A stretch of 64,000 nt of DNA, taken from the NCBI GenBank assembly GCA_031001845.1, contig JARNGD010000044.1:158797-222796 (forward strand). Direction: 5' to 3'. Positions 59,033 through 64,000 of this stretch are shown piece after piece. This DNA comes from Achaetomiella virescens. Its lineage: Eukaryota > Ascomycota > Sordariomycetes > Sordariales > Chaetomiaceae. A program made the translations under genes and the position numbers. The notes beneath the pieces were generated by a model. That model did not search any database, was not told the origin of the DNA, and saw only the letters and a list, made by a program, of their open reading frames with translations. Every line of letters begins with the position of its first letter. Positions within the stretch are counted from its first letter, which is position 1.

Positions 59033-59587
59033 GGCGGGCGGACGATATGGGTTACGATGAGGAACTTGGGAACCTTCGCGGCTGCACTCGCGAACTGGAG
59101 ACAGGCATTCTCCAGCCAAGAAGGGCAGCGGGGCAAAACCCCACCAGACCCTTGCATGTCAGTAGAAACCACGTGATCTGACGCCTCCTGACAGCTGTAG
59201 AGATCTGTTTCTGACAGCTGCTGCAGCATGCAGTAATGCCACATCTCCCATGCGCGCCTGCTCCCCTTCGAGATTGACCGGCCAGATCGAGGGTGGCTCT
59301 TTCGGCAAAGCACCCAGCACCACGATCACGCAGGTGTTGCTCCGCTCATCCGCATTTCCAGAGACCACCGAAGAACATCCCACCTGCGGGGGCACTGCTT
59401 GATTGAGCGTTCTCTGCCTACCCACAAGTACTCTTCCGGACTCTTGCAGTTCCCGCAGACAGAGCTCAGGAGGAGCCTCCATCACCCCCTCAACAACTGA
59501 AGCCCGTCTTCCTCCTGAGAGTCGACCGTTGAACGCATACCGCTACCGCCGCTCCCACAGCCGGCTCGACGCCGCCCACTGCCCACC
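59033..59587. promoter_or_regulatory. Divergent promoter region, Mago and Sec26
   Basis: 555 bp between divergent housekeeping starts. No TATA box evident. The leader of the Sec26 gene ends CCCACCATGTCG, a strong start context. Confidence 0.45.
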
Positions 59588-62566
59588 ATGTCGTTCCTCG
59601 ACAATGCCTACAGCTTGGTCAAGGACAGTGCCACAGAGGGCACCCCGACCTTGGCCGAGCTGCGGACCCAGCTCGAGAAGGGCAGCGACGACACCAAAGT
59701 CGACACCATGAAGCGCATCCTGACCATCATGCTCAATGGCGACCCCATGCCCCAATTGCTCATGCACATCATTCGATTCGTCATGCCGTCCAAGTCGAAG
59801 CCGCTCAAGAAACTCCTTTACTTCTACTACGAGATCTGCCCCAAGCTCGACGCTCAGGGGAAGCTGAAGCAGGAGTTTATCTTAGTATGGTATGGCGATG
59901 CCTCCTTGTACGCGGCGGCCGGGTGACGCTGACATGGTTTTCAGTAACGGCATCCGGAACGACCTGCAACATCCGAACGAGTTCATTCGGGGAAACACAC
60001 TGCGCTTCCTCTGCAAGCTGAGGGAACCCGAGCTCCTTGAGCCCCTCCTCTCCTCGGCACGTGCGTGCCTGGAGCACCGCCATGTTTACGTCCGAAAGAA
60101 TGCAGTCTTCGCCGTCGCGTCTATCTACCAACACTCGCCGTCCCTCATTCCCGATGCTGCTGACCTGCTCGCTACATTCCTCGAGGGCGAGAGCGACCCG
60201 ACATGCAAGAGGAACGGCTTTCGCTGCCCTGTCCAGCATCAGCCACGACAAGGCGCTGGCTTTATCTGAGCACTGTTTTCGACGGTATTCCGAACGCTGA
60301 GGAGCTTCTGCAACTGGTCGAGCTTGAGTTCATCAGGAAGGACGCCATTCAAAACTCACAAAACAAGGCGCGGTACTTGCGCCTGATTTTTCGACCTTCT
60401 CGACGCAACACATCAACAGTCGTTTACGAAGCCGCTTCGTCGCTCACAGCGCTCACCAATAATCCCGTGGCCGTCAAGGCTGCTGCGGCCAAGTTCATCG
60501 AGCTGGCAATCAAGGAGGCCGACAACAATGTCAAGCTTATTGTGCTCGACCGCGTTGACCAGCTCCGCCAGAAGAATGAGGGCATTTTGGACGATCTGAT
60601 CATGAGTATTCTTCGGATTCTCTCAAGCCCCGATATCGATGTGCGGAGAAGACCCTGGAGATTGCGCTGGATATGGTGTCTAGCAAGAACGTCGAAGAGG
60701 GGGTCCTGCTTCTCAAGAAGGAGCTGTCTAAGACGGTTGACCAAGAGTACGAGAAGAACAACGAATACCGCCAACTCCTCATCCACTCCATCCACCAGTG
60801 CGCCGTCAAGTTCTCGGAGGTTGCTGCCAGCGTCGTTGAACTTCTCATGGACTTCATTGCCGACTTAAAAATGCTTCAGCCGTCGATGTCAAACTTCGTC
60901 AAGGAGGTCGTCGAGAAGTTCCCCGCCCTGCGGCCAGCAATCGTTCATCGACTTGTCGACATCTCAAGGAGGTGCGGGCTGGTAAGGTCTACCGCGGCAT
61001 CATGTGGATTATCGGCGAGTACTCGCTTGACGAGAGGGACATTCGGATGCGTGGAAGGGTATTAGGGCTAGCCTTGGTGAGATCCGATCCTGGCGTCTGA
61101 GCAGAGGTTGCTGGACAACATGGACAACGAGGAAGAGAGCAAGGAGCCGGAGCAGGTGAACGGCATTCTAAGTCGACACCGGGGGCTCTCGGAAGGTCCT
61201 CGCTGATGGGACATACGCCACTGAGACCGCTCTCACAAGCCAGTCTGCTGCCGCTGCCCGGCTGGGGCCGTGAAGGCGTTTCGAAAACCTCCTCTCAGGC
61301 AGCTCATTCTGGATGGCGATTATTACCTTGCCACCGTTCTCTCTGCGACCCTCACCAAGCTGGTTATGCGCCACTCTGAGATCTCTTCGGAGGAGGCGCG
61401 CACCAAACGCGCTCCGTGCTGAGGCTATGCTCATCATGATCCATCATCCGGGTTGGCCAGTCGCAATTCGTCAAGGCGCTATTGACGAAGACTCTGTGGA
61501 CCGCATCATGAGCTGTGTGCGCTCGCTGGCCGAGTTCAAGCAGCAAAGAGCTCGAGACAGTCTTCCTTGAGGACAACAGGAAGGCTTTCCGGGCAATGGT
61601 GCAGGTCGAGGAGAAGAAGCGCGCGGCGAAAGAGGCGTTTGAGAAGGCCAAGACTGCCGTCCAGGTCGACGATGTTGTTGCGATCAGGCAGCTCTCCAAG
61701 AAGAACGCCGTCGACGGTGCCGACGTGATCGAGCTCGACCTCGAGCGCGCCACAGGCGGCGATAGCAGCGCCGCAGAAGACCTGTCTGGCAAGCTCAGTC
61801 GGGTCGTCCAACTCACCGGCTTCTCCGACCCCGTCTATGCCGAGGCCTACGTCAAAGTACACCAGTTCGACATCATCCTGGATGTCCTCCTCGTCAACCA
61901 GACGACCGACACGCTCCAGAACCTCACCGTCGAGTTCGCCACCCTGGGCGACCTCAAGTGGTCGAGCGGCCGACAAGCCAGAACCTGGGACCCCATGACT
62001 TCCACAACGTGCAGTGCACGATCAAGGTCTCGTCGACGGACACGGGCGTCATCTTTGGCAATGTTGTGTACGAGGGCGCGCACTCGACCGACACCAACGT
62101 CGTCATCCTTAACGACCTGCACGTCGACATCATGGACTACATCCAGCCGGCGACATGCTCCGAGACCCAGTTCCGCACCATGTGGACCGAGTTCGAGTGG
62201 GAGAACAAGGTCAACATCAACAGCAAGGCGAAGACGCTGCGCGACTTCCTGGACCAGCTCATGGCGTGCACGAACATGAACTGCCTGACGCCCGAGGCGA
62301 GCATGAAGGGCGACTGCCAGTTTTTGAGCGCGAATTTGTATGCTAGGAGCGTGTTTGGTAAGTTTTTTGCTACACCCTTTGATAGTATGAGAGGCAGGTA
62401 GTGCTAATGGTGAAATAGGCGAGGATGCCCTGGCCAACCTGAGCATCGAAAAGGAGGGCGAGGACGGCCCCATTACCGGCTTCCTCAGGATACGCAGCAG
62501 GTCGCAGGCCTGGCGCTCAGCCTGGGGTCGCTCAAAGGGCTGAACAAGATTGGGTCCGCTGCTTGA
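59588..62566 (+). CDS. SEC26: Coatomer (COPI) beta subunit Sec26
   Basis: Part of the COPI coat that returns cargo from Golgi to ER. ATG 59588 gives MSFLDNAYSLVKDSATEGTP. An intron near 59893-59944 joins EFILVC to NGIRNDLQHPNEFIRGNTLR. HEAT-type helices follow: HRHVYVRKNAVFAVASIYQH, AAAKFIELAIKEADNNVKLI and YRQLLIHSIHQCAVKFSEVA, with GIMWIIGEYSLDERDI (60999-61046). The C-terminal appendage reads VVQLTGFSDPVYAEAYVKVH, QFDIILDVLLVNQTTDTLQN, TIKVSSTDTGVIFGNVVYEG and WTEFEWENKVNINSKAKTLR. An intron near 62357 (GTAAGT) leads to EDALANLSIEKEGEDGPITG and the end GLNKIGSAA. Single-base breaks occur at least near 60215, 60390, 60645, 60970, 61160, 61420, 61540 and 61970. Length and order fit the family (about 950 residues). 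Confidence 0.95.
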
Positions 62567-63187
62567 AGAGAGCGCGGGCAGGGTCTCGGTGATGATCATG
62601 TGTGTGACAGCCTCAGCAGCAATCATCATCCCTGCTCATGACTGGAAGCGTCGTGAAGGAAGCAGGGTCAAGCTAATCAGATGAGAACGACGAGGAGGCG
62701 TGATGGAGGCGGTTGGTTGGAGCAGGAGTTCGGTTTGGGAAGAAGGAGAATGAGGTTGAGAGACGTCCCCAAAAGAGCTCTGGTTGTCGGCAGGGTTTCG
62801 AAAAGGGAGAGGCGAATGTCTAGACTATTTATACAGCCTATGGATCAATGCACTTGTCGTTGTGTTTAGACTCGAGAGGGTACGTGTGGAGGTGGTGTGA
62901 GTAAGATCAGGGTCGTCGATGGGGGAAATCAACCACAACAGGGGTATTCAAGCGGCCATTTGATGGTGTTCATTATCAAAATGGAGAAGCTAAAACGCAA
63001 GCAAGACTGGGGTATTTCCCTTCTCTCCTTCATACGCCCCTGCAGTTCACCTCCCTCGTCAGATGTTATTAAGAAAAGGTCCTATCTGTGCTGTCGGGTC
63101 AATTCCGCCGCCGTCTCTCTCAAAGAAACTTCCAGCTGTCTGGTCAAATTGCAGTGATGCCCCAATCCATAGAAAAAAGATGAGCAG

Positions 63188-63188
<1 letters not shown>

Positions 63189-63216
<28 letters not shown>
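63189..63216. repeat. Poly-A tract
   Basis: An uninterrupted A run of about 28 bases. It could be a microsatellite or the trace of a retroposed poly-A tail. No flanking duplication was identified. Confidence 0.7.
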
Positions 63217-63218
<2 letters not shown>

Positions 63219-63345
63219 GCAACGGGAGATGTCAGTCGTAGCAACGTCAGAGAAACCAGATAGAGCGCCGGATAGGTAAAGGGTATGTTGTAAACCGGAT
63301 AGGAACAGGCAATATAGGTGAGAAATGAGTCATACAGGTGACAGA

Positions 63346-63385
63346 GGGATGTTGGGGAAAGGGATGTTGGGGAAAGGGATGTTGG
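63346..63385. repeat. 15-bp tandem repeat, about 2.7 copies
   Basis: The unit GGGATGTTGGGGAAA is repeated perfectly twice, with a third partial copy (GGGATGTTGG). Confidence 0.9.
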
Positions 63386-63702
63386 ACAGACGTCCCCGTC
63401 GCTGTCCGCCCTCGGCGGGGGCGTGGGAAGAGGTGGGCGGGGTGATGGAAGAAGGGACTTGAACCGCCCGCCCCAGTGTCCCCAGTGTCTTTTTACAGAG
63501 GACATTGAGGCCTCAACTACCATGGGTGCTTGCTCGAAGCCCCGGCTCCGGTGGCTGGCGGAGAGTAGGCGCTGCCTCGCACTACATATACAGGGTTGCG
63601 AGGTAGCAGGCATGGCGAGTATTGTACGGGATCCAGGGTGGTCAGCGCCGTAGGACGTAACTGTCGTGGAGTGGTCTTTTCCGGAGAGAATTCCTGTTGT
63701 GG

Positions 63703-64000
63703 CTACGCTCGGTCGTCCCTCTTGAGGTGCGAGCAGACGGAGGTCAGTGTCCGAACTGACTTGGTGATATGCCAGTCCTTCAGGGGGGTAAAGAATGCCC
63801 TAAAGTCTCGCATTGCGGAGGCCAATCGGGCGCGGATATGCCCACGAGAGTGAGGGAAGCGAGAGGCGTTTTCTGCTGCATTGGCAGTACTCGGAGTGTC
63901 GATGAGAGGAGCGGTAAGAGGGTTGGCGTGGGCGATTTCAGAGGTAATGGAGCTGAACTGGGATATCACGTCCTCCGTCAATGGCGAGAAGCGGCCCTAC
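63703..64000 (-). CDS. Partial 3' end of an unrecognised gene
   Basis: A minus-strand frame of about 97 codons enters from the right edge and stops at 63703. It reads RFSPLTEDVISQFSSITSEI, later ASRFPHSRGHIRARLASAMR and DFRAFFTPLKDWHITKSVRT, ending HLKRDDRA. A TAG just upstream (near 63999-63997) could be an intron acceptor, so this may be the last exon of a gene beyond the window. No family is recognised. The composition is protein-like, but the call is weak. Confidence 0.35.

Larger units (their letters stand above)
62567..63702. other. Intergenic with poly-A tract and 15-bp tandem repeat
   Basis: A run of about 28 A's starts near 63189, just after GAGCAG. Short frames only; no supported gene. 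Confidence 0.55.

Noticed and set aside
63430..63480. Minus-strand GGTTCAAGTCC resembling a tRNA B box
   Set aside because: The flanking bases do not form a T-arm stem, and no matching acceptor or D-arm lies upstream.

Overview
The window is nuclear DNA of a filamentous ascomycete, most likely a Sordariomycete. Introns are short (about 45-75 bp) with GTAAGT-type donors and CTAAC/CTGAC-type branch points. The housekeeping orthologues have Pezizomycotina features, and the transposons are fungal Fot1/pogo types. No organelle, bacterial or viral block was seen.

Layout. 1-12 kb holds two conserved fungal proteins of unknown function, one of them with a zinc ribbon and an AT-hook, and an annexin. 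12-25 kb looks like an accessory stretch: a secreted Ser/Thr-rich protein, an intact ethylene-forming-enzyme-like 2-oxoglutarate oxygenase, an internally deleted Fot1-like transposon, a copia gag-like relic, an MFS exporter and a decayed NACHT/NLR-like gene. 25-40 kb is gene-poor. It holds two lineage proteins, an Ish1/Msc1-like secretory or nuclear-envelope protein, a Clr5-domain protein, and a 1865-bp pogo/Fot1 transposon with terminal inverted repeats (TIRs) and a TA target duplication.

41-62.6 kb is a dense housekeeping block: proteasome ATPase Rpt5, a UPF0132 membrane protein, mitoribosomal uL10m, anthranilate phosphoribosyltransferase, tRNA ligase Trl1, an ankyrin protein, RNase P subunit Rpp40, tRNA methyltransferase Trm11, E3 ligase subunit Gid4, exon-junction protein Mago and COPI beta subunit Sec26. 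Trl1, Rpp40 and Trm11 all act in tRNA maturation and lie within 7.5 kb.

A general caution applies. Most long genes, including single-copy essential ones, change reading frame by single-base indels, often in short homopolymers, while Mago, the oxygenase, the Clr5 protein and the ankyrin protein read through cleanly. The simplest reading is an unpolished draft assembly rather than mass pseudogenisation. Where a gene is described as frame-broken, its span is given end to end.
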